Positions 33,216 through 41,813 of a stretch of 45,963 bases of DNA are shown piece after piece. A program made the translations under genes and the position numbers. Position 1 is the stretch's first letter, and the number at the start of each line of letters is the position of its first letter. The notes beneath the pieces are model-generated. The model made no database searches. It was not told the DNA's origin and saw only the letters and a list, made by a program, of their open reading frames with translations. This DNA is from Chara braunii (lineage: Eukaryota; Streptophyta; Charophyceae; Charales; Characeae), in NCBI GenBank assembly GCA_003427395.1, contig BFEA01000144.1, forward strand, positions 476,037 to 521,999, written 5' to 3'.

Positions 33216-33804
33216 AATGCTGAAAACGACTTATAGTTCTATAAATGAGTATTCACTGAAACTGTTTTTTTTAACATCTTTCGGGTTCGCCTCGTAGTCG
33301 TTAAAGATTGTCTTGTTTGAGCTATGCTTTTTGTCAATCTACTGAGAACGACTTATAGTCCTATAACATGCTCTTTGCTGGAAAGGATTTTCTTGCACAT
33401 TTTGAGAATCGCTAGACTTTTTGCCTGTTTTTTGCTTTCTTTTTTGGGAAATAATTAAAAACGCGCTCTTTTATGTATAAAAAAAAACAGTTTGACTTTT
33501 ACATTTTCATTCTATAAAAAATGTTAGGTTTTGTGGTTTTGTTAGGTTTTCACGAATCCGGTTTTCGCAGCCGTTCACGAGCTTCGCGCGTATGCCCTCC
33601 GCTCAGCACAGAAATATCGGCGAGACACTCTTTTTAAAGAAGCAGCAATTGTGGAGATTTATTTCAAAGTGATTCAGGTCATTTTCCAAAGATTCGTCCC
33701 TTAGGCGTTTCTAAGACCTCGGTTTCAAAGTAGCAATTTCTAGTACTTCTTGGCTCGTTCTTGCGGGTTAGAAATGGTGTAACCATTCGCCTTTTTCTCT
33801 CATC

Positions 33805-34440
33805 TTTGTGCGTCACAGTTTATAGAACTATAAACGGAATGAAGAATTCCGAAGCAGAGATGGTTTTTTGCGTTCCAATTCATAGGACTATAAATACGCA
33901 AATGTCAAGATGTCTGGCTTTGGTATAAAGGCGCGCATTTTCGGAGTGCTTCTTTGTTGTTGTTTTTTCTCGCATGTTTGTGCGTCACGGTTTATAGAAC
34001 TATAAACAGAATGGAGAATTCCGAAGCTGGCATGGTTTTTTGCTTTTCAATTTATAGGACTATAAATACGCAAATGTCAAGATGTCTGGCTTCGATACAA
34101 GGGCGCACATTTTCGGAGTGCTGCTTTGTTTTTTTTTTCTCGCATGTTTGTGCGTCACGGTTTATAGAACTATAAACGGAATGGAGAATTCCGAAGCTGA
34201 CATGGTTTTTTGCTTTCCAATTTATAGGACTATAAATACGCAAATGTCAAGATGTACAAGGACGCACATTTTCGGAGTGCTTCTTTGTTTTCTTTTTTTC
34301 TAGTGTGTCTTTGTCGCTTGCTTTATAGAACTACAAACGGAATTCGGGATGCCTGAACTGCATCTGTTTTCTGCTTCTTTAATGAAAGGACTCCAAAGGT
34401 GCATATTCCAAGATGTCCTGCTTTCGTACAACCAAATAGA
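33805..34440 (+). repeat. About 170-bp tandem array, four units, inside the inserted element
   Basis: Units begin near GTGCGTCAC (33809, 33981, 34151; the fourth near 34310 is diverged), spacing about 161-172 bp. Each unit has TTTATAGAACTATAAAC followed about 60 bp later by TTATAGGACTATAAATACG and a CAAATGTCAAGATGT segment. Short plus-strand frames here repeat with the unit and are not genes. Confidence 0.85.
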
Positions 34441-35496
34441 TTTTTGAGTGACCATTATCCTGCCTCGGTTTTCTTAACTTTTCTCTAAGTTTGTAAGTGG
34501 TATCTAGTGTTGTGGAATGAATTGTCATATTTGCGCGGTTTCAGCAGAGCAAAGAATTCATTTCTCGACTACGAGCGGCTTTTGGGATCACTTGTTAACC
34601 TGCTTTTATATGTGATAAAAATGAGGCTCCGTGGACAAACTTTCGTCGCACTAATCACCTTTTCCTAATAGGAGCCTTGATTTGGTATGTTTTCCATCAC
34701 TAGGTGCGACATACAACGTGTAAACGTAGCACCAGCGGAGTGAAAATGAGTGAAAAAATTTGGTCTTGTTCGGTTTATAAAGATTGTTTGGTTTTCTACG
34801 TTTGTTTGGTTTTCACGAATACTATGTTCGAATCTTTATCTCCGGCGTGAGTGTACGGCAGCAACGTCGAACTTCCTCTTTTCGGATCTTGTCATCTCCC
34901 ATCTCGACATTCCTCCCTCGTCTCTCTTTCTCTCGTCTATCTTTTAATGACGATGTGTCTTGATGCTTGTCCCTCTCATGAATGAAATGAAATTATGTGC
35001 TCTCCTGTGTTAAGGAACTTCTTCCGGAACTCTTCCATTAGTTTCCTGGATAATCCCCGGGTTTTGAGGAATTGATCTTGTCTTGTGAATGGTGGATGCG
35101 TGTGTACAATTCCTTCTGTTGATTTCCGACCTGCGCACCCCTGTCATTTTCGCACCTTCCACAGTGAATGTATGTATGGAGATACTTGCCTTTTTGTGTT
35201 GATTAGAGAGAGCGCTCGGCGGGATTTTGTTCGAGAATGCAAGAGTGTTTAGATCTGTAGTTCTGAATGCACTGCGCATGTCATCTGCCTTATGTTGCAC
35301 GACATCTGCAACCGATATACCGGGCAGCCTTGAGAAACAAGGCGCCTTGGATCAACGCCGCGGTGGCTTACTAAACCTGAGTCTTGGGTCGGTCCCTCAG
35401 TTACATGCATAATCAAACTAATGAGTGTTTTCTCTCTCTCTTGTGTCTAAAAGAATTGATTAGTGATCGTGTGAGTATTTTTCCTTGATGATTGAC

Positions 35497-35886
35497 ATGT
35501 GGACTGACAAACGCCCTTCGATCGGGCGTCAGCCTCCCGTATCTCCCGTATCGGTGCGACCTTTTCCTTACGACGAGGAAAGGACACGTGTATGCGAGTG
35601 GGACGTACGAGAAGCTGTCGCATGGATCGACGGACGGTATTACTTCCCTCCGGAAAATCGTTGTTCAGGGTTCGTAGAGGCTAGGTTTGTCATTATCGAT
35701 ACACACTTTCCACCTTACTCGATATTGTTGCCATTTAACAAGTTGATCGTCATCCCGTGGACGACAGTAGAACTCCACTGGCCTCGCACTCTATGCACCG
35801 AGTGCCAGCGCTTTGAGCGCTACAAATCCAAGGGTGTCCACTACTGCGTACGGAGTGAAGACGAACACAGAGAAAAAGCCACATGA
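35497..35886 (+). CDS. LTR-encoded ORF, copy C (shortened)
   Basis: About 129 residues from the shared ATG at 35497 (MWTDKRPSIG); an upstream in-frame ATG at 35488 adds three residues. It stops at TGA after REKAT, the same place as copy D, where copies A and B have Trp or Arg. The same frame stays readable beyond the stop (RPSTSDSELTGERRRD..) to a second stop, so the longer form is probably ancestral. The core blocks RTRVCEWDVREAVAW, CSGFVEARFVIIDTHFPP and PRTLCTECQRFERY are intact, with mostly conservative changes against A and B. Function unknown. Confidence 0.5.
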   Translation: MWTDKRPSIGRQPPVSPVSVRPFPYDEERTRVCEWDVREAVAWIDGRYYFPPENRCSGFVEARFVIIDTHFPPYSILLPFNKLIVIPWTTVELHWPRTLCTECQRFERYKSKGVHYCVRSEDEHREKAT

Positions 35887-36260
35887 CCGAGGCCCTCCAC
35901 GTCGGACTCAGAACTGACTGGTGAACGACGCCGAGACTTAATACGAAGACGAGACATGCAAAGCGTGCCGAAGCCTTTTTCGCTCTAAACGAAGGGCCGT
36001 AGCACGGTGGGAAGTCCGTCAATACTTTTTAGATTGAATTTGTATTTCTCTCTCTTTTCGCGCCGAACTCCCGCGCGCATTTTGCGACGCGCGAAAAACG
36101 GTCGACTTACTTCATCGGACCAACACGGGGGATTTCTGTTCCGTCTGTGTCCCCACACTCAATTTTCAAAAATCCTTGACACACCCCATCTTCCTGTTTT
36201 TATGGACCCCTTTTCCGCACCTCTAGCACTTCGAACGAAAGACAGCACAGGGCGTGAGGT

Positions 36261-36273
36261 TGGTATCGGAGCC
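36261..36273 (+). promoter_or_regulatory. Primer binding site (element 2)
   Basis: TGGTATCGGAGCC, 11 bp after the LTR end (GACAGCACA), identical to that of element 1. Retention in both copies supports the assignment as an initiator-Met-like primer site. Confidence 0.78.
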
Positions 36274-36390
36274 GACACGTGTCGGTTTTGATGATAGTAA
36301 GTCGAACTGGCGAGAGGTAGAAGAAGCCGTCAACCAGCTCGAAGAGACCGCCCAGTGACCAGGTCTCGATCTGGTGCGGTTGTACCCGCT

Positions 36391-37449
36391 ATGCCAATGG
36401 CAGAAGGTAATAGGGTGATTGTTAACATTCCTGCCCCCTTCCCCTTCTTCCCTAACCATACCCACCCCGAAGCTTGGTTGGAAGCCGTCGAAGCTCAAGG
36501 ATACAGCGCGGGTGATCTTCCCCGCGTTCTTACCTTGCTACTTCGCAATACGTCGCATGACTGGTTCAGGAAGCACATGTGGGTAGATTGGAATACTTTC
36601 AAACAAGCGTTCTTGGCCCGATTCGATACGGCCAGTGAAGATGCCGCCTGGTACGTGCTAAAAAATCGGCAGCAAGGACCACAGGAATTGCTGCCTGATT
36701 TCGTGGATCGATTTCAAACCACGTTGGATAAATCTGGGCGAGATGAGAAATCCGCTCGAGATTTGTTCATCGATCATCTACGGAAAGGGAAGTTACGGAA
36801 AAAGGTTCCCCCGAAAACTCACTAGCTGTCTGCTATCATCGCTAAAGCCCTCGAGTTACACCTGGCCGATACAAAGAAATATATCAGTCAGGGAGACGAA
36901 GACATCACGGATACGATACAGGATGTAGCAGCTAAAAGACGATCGTGGTTGCGGGCAGTATAACGGTTCTATCCCCATGACCACCCCGACGGGACCGCCT
37001 TTGATATCCCATCAGCTCCTTCGTCTTTGCCACCGACCAATCCATAGGTAGCGACAGTTAAAAGCGGAATCCCGAACGCTTCTCCCTCTCTGGCCGTAAC
37101 AAACTTACATCTTGCCCAAATGATCCATACGGCCACCACCAAGCAATCTGAATGGATGAGCAACCTGGTTCAAATGCAGGCAGTCACATGGAGCGGATGG
37201 AACAGATAATAAGCAGGCTAATTAAGCCCAACCCGGCCCCTGCTCGACCTGCCCCCGCGTCATTTCCACTCTTGCCTGCCCCGCCTGCACCTGGGTATGC
37301 ACCATAGTTCCCTCACCCAGCCAATCCAGCAGGAAAGTTTGAGTGTTTTAACTGCAAACAGCTCGGACATTTTGCCCGGGACTGTCCGCAGCCGAAACGT
37401 AATCAACCCCCACCAGCCGCGGCCCCTGTAGCTCTGAACCAAGGACGAG
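36391..37449 (+). pseudogene. Gag fragment of element 2 (stop and frameshift, truncated)
   Basis: Starts at ATG 36391 (MPMAEGNRVIVNIP), collinear with the gag of element 1: FFPNHTHPEAWLEAVEAQGY, MWVDWNTFKQAFLARFD, LLPDFVDRFQTTLDKSGRD. It has a 12-bp in-frame deletion near 36780 (HLRKGKL against HLRSPTLKGKL) and a TAG at about 36823-36825, where element 1 has CAG. The frame changes near 37180 by loss of one base. The knuckle CFNCKQLGHFARDC is still readable at about 37344-37385. Homology ends at about 37449. No pol. Clearly dead. Confidence 0.88.
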
Positions 37450-37552
37450 TAACAACGATTTCGTCAAAACGGACATTTTATATTTTTTGAACGAAATTGA
37501 AATTGTCATTTTTGAGTTGATTTAGGTGCAAAAACCATTACAAAGAGATGTT

Positions 37553-37692
37553 TGGTGTAAGGTGTAAGGTGTAAGGTGTAAGGTGTAAGGTGTAAGGGGT
37601 GAGGGGTAAGGGGTAAGGTGTATGGGGTAAGGTGTAAGGGGCAAGGTGTGAGGTGAACGGGGTAAGGTGTAAGGGGTGAGGTGTAAGGGATA
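37553..37692 (+). repeat. 7-bp tandem array (GTGTAAG)n
   Basis: About 19 consecutive heptamers. The first five are GTGTAAG; the rest vary (GGGTAAG, GGGTGAG, GTGTATG, GGGCAAG) but keep the 7-bp register to the end. The period equals that of plant telomere repeats (TTTAGGG), but the unit differs, so I call a heptamer minisatellite. It begins about 100 bp after the break that truncates element 2. Confidence 0.9.
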
Positions 37693-37827
37693 TGTGGTAA
37701 ATTGCAAGGGTCAAGTGGCACAATGTATCGAGTAATATTTGACACCTTATATACATTGTTTTTGTCACAAACCATCTTGTGGCATCCGCCCCCCCTCCAA
37801 ATCATATTATGGATTATCATATACACA

Positions 37828-38694
37828 CTACTCACGAGCCACTGTGTCCAAAACCATTCGATGACGTATTGCGGGTATATCATTAGCGGTGAAAAAAAAA
37901 GGTGGAAGTTGGCCCCGTGCCAACAGTGATGCGTACGTGAGCACAAAGATCCCGCACTCGTTCGTGTCGTGTTGCTTCGGAATGCCCTCTACATTCCATA
38001 TGTGATTGAATGGTTTCGTGTCCACCTCTTTGCCTTGCGATTTCGATCTTTCGAATATAAACTTTGCAGACCCGTCGGTCACCTTTCTCGCCAACTCCAT
38101 GTCGGGGTCGAGGGAGTCGTAAAATTCGAATTTCCTCCTCCTGAAGTCAGTCACGACAAGGGTCCAGTGGTTCTTGTGTTCGATATGGAAAGGAGCAATA
38201 ATCAAGTCCATGTCACTTATGATAACGTCCTGACACCACCGTTCTACCTCTCGACCTCTATATCTCATTTCATTGTCGAAAAGTTTGACGAACAAAAATG
38301 AGCTATACCCCGATACTTTTGGAATGCGACCCTTTCCTTGTCTAATAACTGTCTCATTCTCCGCATCGTATTCTACGTGTTGTATTCTACAGCAGTTGTC
38401 CAATGCTATGAGATTGAGGTAAAAGTTGATGACATTGTCGTTTAACCACTGACATTCTACAGCGAGTAAAAGAAAATTGATGCGAGTGAGTTGCAACACC
38501 TCGTTCATGTATACGTCGTGTGTGGTGGCTGTGGAATACCTATTCCCGTATCCGTGGATGATACGCGTCAAGGTCGTCGTCTCCCCTTTTGATAAAGACG
38601 AAGTTGTGAGATGCATTGTCCATCCTCTTTTGCACAATCTTGTATCAGTTGTTGTCATTTGCACTGCACACCACAAACATGAGGAAGACGACAT
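37828..38694 (-). CDS. Ulp1/SENP-like cysteine protease (C48 family)
   Basis: A 288-residue frame. Residues 82-290 carry the C48 hallmarks in order: QWLNDNVINFYLNLI near residue 82, IIAPFHIEHKNHWTLVV with catalytic His176 and the following Trp, FYDSLD with catalytic Asp193, oxyanion Gln241, and NECGIF with nucleophile Cys247. All catalytic residues are present, so it could be active. Ulp1/SENP enzymes remove SUMO or related modifiers from proteins in the nucleus; plant transposons often carry such proteases. Residues 1-60 are not family-like and the first exon or start is uncertain. It is downstream of the ParB/methyltransferase frames on the same strand, separated by a (GA)n tract, with no stop or frameshift inside the domain. 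Whether it is a separate gene or the last part of one unit is open. Confidence 0.88.
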   Translation of the reverse strand: MSSSSCLWCAVQMTTTDTRLCKRGWTMHLTTSSLSKGETTTLTRIIHGYGNRYSTATTHDVYMNEVLQLTRINFLLLAVECQWLNDNVINFYLNLIALDNCCRIQHVEYDAENETVIRQGKGRIPKVSGYSSFLFVKLFDNEMRYRGREVERWCQDVIISDMDLIIAPFHIEHKNHWTLVVTDFRRRKFEFYDSLDPDMELARKVTDGSAKFIFERSKSQGKEVDTKPFNHIWNVEGIPKQHDTNECGIFVLTYASLLARGQLPPFFFTANDIPAIRHRMVLDTVARE

Positions 38695-38837
38695 TCACGC
38701 GGGCGGATGGGGAAAGGATGGTGAGTGCATGGCCAAATGCTTTGTGGGAGCTAATGCATGCAACGCATGTTTTCAATGTTTCTCTAATCTTTTACTTGCA
38801 TTTACGCATGTTTGGCTTTTACACACATCCAAGTCGG

Positions 38838-38838
<1 letters not shown>

Positions 38839-38908
<70 letters not shown>
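38839..38908. repeat. (GA)n microsatellite
   Basis: About 34 GA dinucleotides between the protease frame and the upstream frames. Overlapping Ser-Leu or Arg-Glu frames are artefacts. Confidence 0.95.
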
Positions 38909-38911
<3 letters not shown>

Positions 38912-39184
38912 AAGTCCGAATACATCCGCATACACACACCTACGTCGAAAAGGGCAAGTATCATAAACATCTTAGGTCGAAGGTAATATTGAGGAAAAAA
39001 TATATATATACATAAAAGAAAATCAGGTGGTCATAGTGCCTACGAAGACTAATACTAGTTCCATTTGAAACTAAAAACAAACGAGTCAATTGTGCGATTT
39101 CAATCAACAAAGAAAAGAATAACATTATAATCATATCGTTGGTTTCTCCCTCTCCATTGCCCCCCTCCCGCCTCACCGATCATT

Positions 39185-39949
39185 TCACACTCCCCTCGTA
39201 TTGACCACGTCGTTTCCACCCTCACCCCCATAATCAAAATCATCGGTTAAGGTCTCAAGATTGCGAGGATGAAGGATTCCCTCCATATCCCCTCCCTTCC
39301 TACCATCCGCAACGACCCCTCCCTGTGGTGTCAGCGGTGATTGTGCATCACCTTTGCCTGTGCATAACTCCGGTTGCAACTGACTGTCCGGCACGCTCAG
39401 GCCAACACCTGACTCTGACTGCATTTTGGATGTGCCTTCTAATGCGGCGCATGTTAGTAATAAACTCCCGTACGTGGCACCTGCATCTGAGGACAATGCG
39501 TTTGACACATCCATGCGTTTGGACGGTTCTGTCACGGCGACGGAGATTTGCGGCATAGACGTCATGTGAACCTCTTGAGTCTTCACCACAGTAGTCCCGT
39601 CATCCTCCCTCTGCCCTGCCTGCGTGGGTACGGGGGGCGATGCCGACAAAGGCACGACATCCTGAGAGCTGCTCTCCTCCATGGTTCCGATAGTTTGATT
39701 GACCTTCCAGTCGATTGACCCACATGTGAGACTTGTTCGCAGGGCGTAAAATTTCCAACTGTACTCCAACTGCTGATTGTCTCGCAATACAGAAAACAAT
39801 TCTTTGGCCTTGTCTTTGACAGCGCCCTCACTCTGCCCCGGATTCTCCTTTTGCACGCGGTACATAATCGCGAGTTCCGTCGTTTTCAGCCAAGTGTCCT
39901 TTGACATCCGGCGAAACGTCTGCCATCCGTGTGTGTATTTGACCGCCAT
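39185..39949 (-). CDS. C-terminal segment of the ParB/MTase-like unit
   Basis: A 254-codon frame (MAVKYTHGWQTFRRMSKDTW...). It is in exactly the same frame as the methyltransferase-like segment upstream. Only about 13 codons, holding two TAG triplets (39991-39989 and about 39976), separate them, so I read it as the continuation of that protein. The first 80 residues look helical and charged (WLKTTELAIMYRVQKENPG, KDKAKELFSVLRDNQQLEY, KFYALRTSLTC). The rest is Ser/Thr/Gly-rich and probably disordered, ending at a TGA. No known domain recognised. The ATG at 39949 is probably just an internal Met. Confidence 0.45.
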   Translation of the reverse strand: MAVKYTHGWQTFRRMSKDTWLKTTELAIMYRVQKENPGQSEGAVKDKAKELFSVLRDNQQLEYSWKFYALRTSLTCGSIDWKVNQTIGTMEESSSQDVVPLSASPPVPTQAGQREDDGTTVVKTQEVHMTSMPQISVAVTEPSKRMDVSNALSSDAGATYGSLLLTCAALEGTSKMQSESGVGLSVPDSQLQPELCTGKGDAQSPLTPQGGVVADGRKGGDMEGILHPRNLETLTDDFDYGGEGGNDVVNTRGV

Positions 39950-39988
39950 CTTCCACTCCCCATCTTGGATGCAGGGCTAAAAAATGCC

Positions 39989-41221
39989 CTAATGCCACAC
40001 GATGTCATGGCCCCACTTGTCCTCACCAGTGCGGGCGTGTTTGCCCCCCAAGAAATAAATTGTGGTCGGATCAGCACAATAGCCGGGAGGAATTGAATCG
40101 CCTGGTGCGAGCTTTGACGCCTCGCCCGGCATATCAATGTCATCTTCATCATCGGGACCACATATTCCCATGTTTGGCAAATCGGTGCCCTCCATGGGGG
40201 CCACCATCGAGCCAACACTGTGGGCGTCCACCGGTACGGGTCTTTCATACGAGCGAACGGTCCCTTCATCGTGTGACCGCACCATGCCACCGCCCGGACC
40301 TTCACCACCCTTGTCCTCGCCCAATTCGAGGTCGGACTCCGAAGAGTCTTCCTCGCTGTCGATGAGGTTAAAGCCGTCACCCGAATTCGCGAGGTCAGCG
40401 TAGTACTTGGACGTCAGGTGGTCTTTATAAAGATCAAACTTCAGGATCTCGCATCGAGCAACAAAAGTCTCAAAGGCGCCAGTAAGAGCACCGTGATAAT
40501 TTTTCAGGGTCTCTATCACCTTTGCTTTCCTGTAGATGTAATTCCTGTTAAGCCGTCCTTGCGGCGCATCGCGGAACAGGTATTCCCACACCTTCAATCT
40601 CTTGCGCCCCAACTTGTGGAACATGTCTCTGTTGCTACGATGTTTGCAACGTGGCTTCTCGACATGACAGGCGAATCTCTCATCCTTCACAAGTATATCG
40701 ACGAACTTTGTCAGAAATGCAATGTCCTTGGCCGACTCGTCGCAGGCAATGACATTATTACCTGCCTGTAATAACTCCCACACAAGACCGGCGTGCGCTC
40801 TACCCAACAAAAGCACACCTTCCACATCTCCGACAAATGACCCGCACAACGAACGCAATTTTCCAGGCTCTCGCTCGCAGATGGAATACACCGCACTATC
40901 ATCGCCCTCTATCCCACCGTGTTTTCCTTGACACTTTTCAAACTTCTCCTCCACAACGTGTACGGTTGTGAGGTCGTTGTGGAGTCGGGGTTTGACAGTT
41001 ACTTTTTTTAGATCCCCTCCCTCGGCGTGCAGGACAATGGCCATCATATCTCGACTCGTCGTAGCCATATTGCCGTATCGTGTTATGTCGTTCGGCGGCC
41101 TGTCCACTCGTTTCCAGGTCCCGGGGATGACTTCGACGTCCTCCCAGCGGAACAAGTGACGCAGAACATTGCTTTGCACCTTCTGCGGCGCAAAGAAGAA
41201 AAAAAATCCAATTCTGGCCAC
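39989..41221 (-). CDS. Degenerate beta-class DNA methyltransferase-like segment (C-terminal half)
   Basis: A 410-codon frame, no upstream ATG needed if it continues from the previous frame. It begins just after a T8 run at about 41210. FFFFAPQKVQSNVLRHLF, WEDVEVIPGTWKRVDRPPND and MATTSRDMMAIVLH resemble the WxK and 'E-x-hh' region of permuted N6A/N4C DNA methyltransferases. The segment EREPGKLRSLCGSFVGDVEG, then VLLLGRAHAGLVWELLQAG and NNVIACDESAKDIAFL, aligns with the 'EKP..L...GD.VLDPF.GSGT...A...G...IG.E' motif I region. The DPFxGSG signature is replaced by LLGRAHAG, so SAM binding and catalysis are doubtful. The C-terminal 130 residues are acidic (SEEDSSESDLELGEDKG). Stops at TAG 39991-39989. 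Family call is from motif order only. Confidence 0.5.
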   Translation of the reverse strand: MARIGFFFFFAPQKVQSNVLRHLFRWEDVEVIPGTWKRVDRPPNDITRYGNMATTSRDMMAIVLHAEGGDLKKVTVKPRLHNDLTTVHVVEEKFEKCQGKHGGIEGDDSAVYSICEREPGKLRSLCGSFVGDVEGVLLLGRAHAGLVWELLQAGNNVIACDESAKDIAFLTKFVDILVKDERFACHVEKPRCKHRSNRDMFHKLGRKRLKVWEYLFRDAPQGRLNRNYIYRKAKVIETLKNYHGALTGAFETFVARCEILKFDLYKDHLTSKYYADLANSGDGFNLIDSEEDSSESDLELGEDKGGEGPGGGMVRSHDEGTVRSYERPVPVDAHSVGSMVAPMEGTDLPNMGICGPDDEDDIDMPGEASKLAPGDSIPPGYCADPTTIYFLGGKHARTGEDKWGHDIVWH

Positions 41222-41813
41222 AACACTTGGTCATCAGTGTGTGCAAGGCATCAAATTCGTGAGAGGTCCACGCCGTGCTGAAGTTCAAGGATGGGATGTC
41301 AACGATGGCGGCCCTGCATGTCATTTTTTGGGCTGCAACGATGATGTCGTCTTGCGCTGCCAACACTTCCTTCGATGGCATGCACACAGGTAGCAACGTT
41401 GTTTGTTTGCCAGGCTTGTCCCACACAATATGACGCGCGCTGGAGGCGATCCGTTTCACCTCGGCGCGATGCAAATCGAGCTTATCGATTGCAGTGTATA
41501 TGAAGACCTTAAGGTGAAACAGAGCCTCCTTATACATTGCCGCCGTAGGCCCCAAGCCCGCACCTTGCCTTTCCTCCTCCACTCCTCCAAGTCGTCGAGG
41601 GACCATCTTCACCTTATTGACATGTAACTTGTCCCGTTCCTTCTCCCATTCAGCAGCGCACAGACCGTTTGGCCATACCTGTCTTCGAGGTCCTTGTACG
41701 ACATGAAGAACGCGTCGTTCCATTCGTCGTCCACCCTTCCCTCCGCGCAGAACAGAATATAATTGAACATACACACCATGTACCGCTCCTTTCGCACGAT
41801 GTCGAGGAGACAC
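40938..41813 (-). CDS. Middle segment with methyltransferase motif IV-like site
   Basis: The useful part of this frame runs from about 41670 to 41215 (AEWEKERDKLHVNKVKMV, YKEALFHLKVFIYTAIDKLD, then RAAIVDIPSLNFSTAWTSHEF, DALHTLMTKCCGQNW). Its first 45 codons overlap the preceding ParB-side frame and its last 90 codons are out of frame with the following one, so those ends are shadow. DIPS followed by a W/EF/L helix sits where permuted DNA methyltransferases have catalytic DPP[YW] (motif IV); the altered tetrad argues against activity. A frame change near 41650 joins it to the segment upstream, and the T8 run at about 41210 joins it to the segment downstream. Confidence 0.42.
   Translation of the reverse strand: MSPRHRAKGAVHGVYVQLYSVLRGGKGGRRMERRVLHVVQGPRRQVWPNGLCAAEWEKERDKLHVNKVKMVPRRLGGVEEERQGAGLGPTAAMYKEALFHLKVFIYTAIDKLDLHRAEVKRIASSARHIVWDKPGKQTTLLPVCMPSKEVLAAQDDIIVAAQKMTCRAAIVDIPSLNFSTAWTSHEFDALHTLMTKCCGQNWIFFLLCAAEGAKQCSASLVPLGGRRSHPRDLETSGQAAERHNTIRQYGYDESRYDGHCPARRGRGSKKSNCQTPTPQRPHNRTRCGGEV

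Larger units (their letters stand above)
32440..34828. mobile_element. Inverted-repeat element inserted in LTR copy C (2389 bp, non-coding)
   Basis: Interrupts the LTR precisely: flanks rejoin to the uninterrupted sequence seen in copy D, with CGAA duplicated at 32436-32439 and 34829-34832. The termini are inverted repeats. The left end starts AACATAGAATTCATGAAAAC and the right end, reverse complemented, starts AACATAGTATTCGTGAAAAC; about 25 of the first 28 bases agree. The body is AT-rich with no credible protein. It holds about twelve TATAG-NN-CTATA palindromes, in one orientation (GTTC/GTCC core) left of about 33.4 kb and in the reverse orientation (GAAC/GGAC core) right of 33.8 kb. A second terminus-like motif at 33541-33570 (GTTAGGTTTTCACGAATCC) means it may be two elements end to end. 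No transposase, so non-autonomous; superfamily unknown. Confidence 0.8.
31176..37449 (+). mobile_element. Ty3/gypsy element 2: 5' LTR plus truncated gag, plus strand
   Basis: Same family as element 1 in the opposite orientation. The LTR starts TGTGACGAACTAC at 31176 and ends GACAGCACA at 36249. The PBS lies at 36261-36273 and a broken gag runs to about 37449, where homology to element 1 stops inside the segment after the zinc knuckle. No pol or 3' LTR follows, so the 3' part was lost or replaced before the 37.5-kb heptamer array. The LTR is split by a younger insertion at 32440-34828; without it the LTR is about 2.68 kb, matching the others. Confidence 0.9.

Noticed and set aside
33954-34303. 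Two 73-codon plus-strand frames in the inserted element
   Set aside because: They repeat with the 170-bp unit and have no independent support.
37553-37692. Interstitial telomere repeat
   Set aside because: The period is 7 bp but the unit GTGTAAG is not TTTAGGG or its complement.
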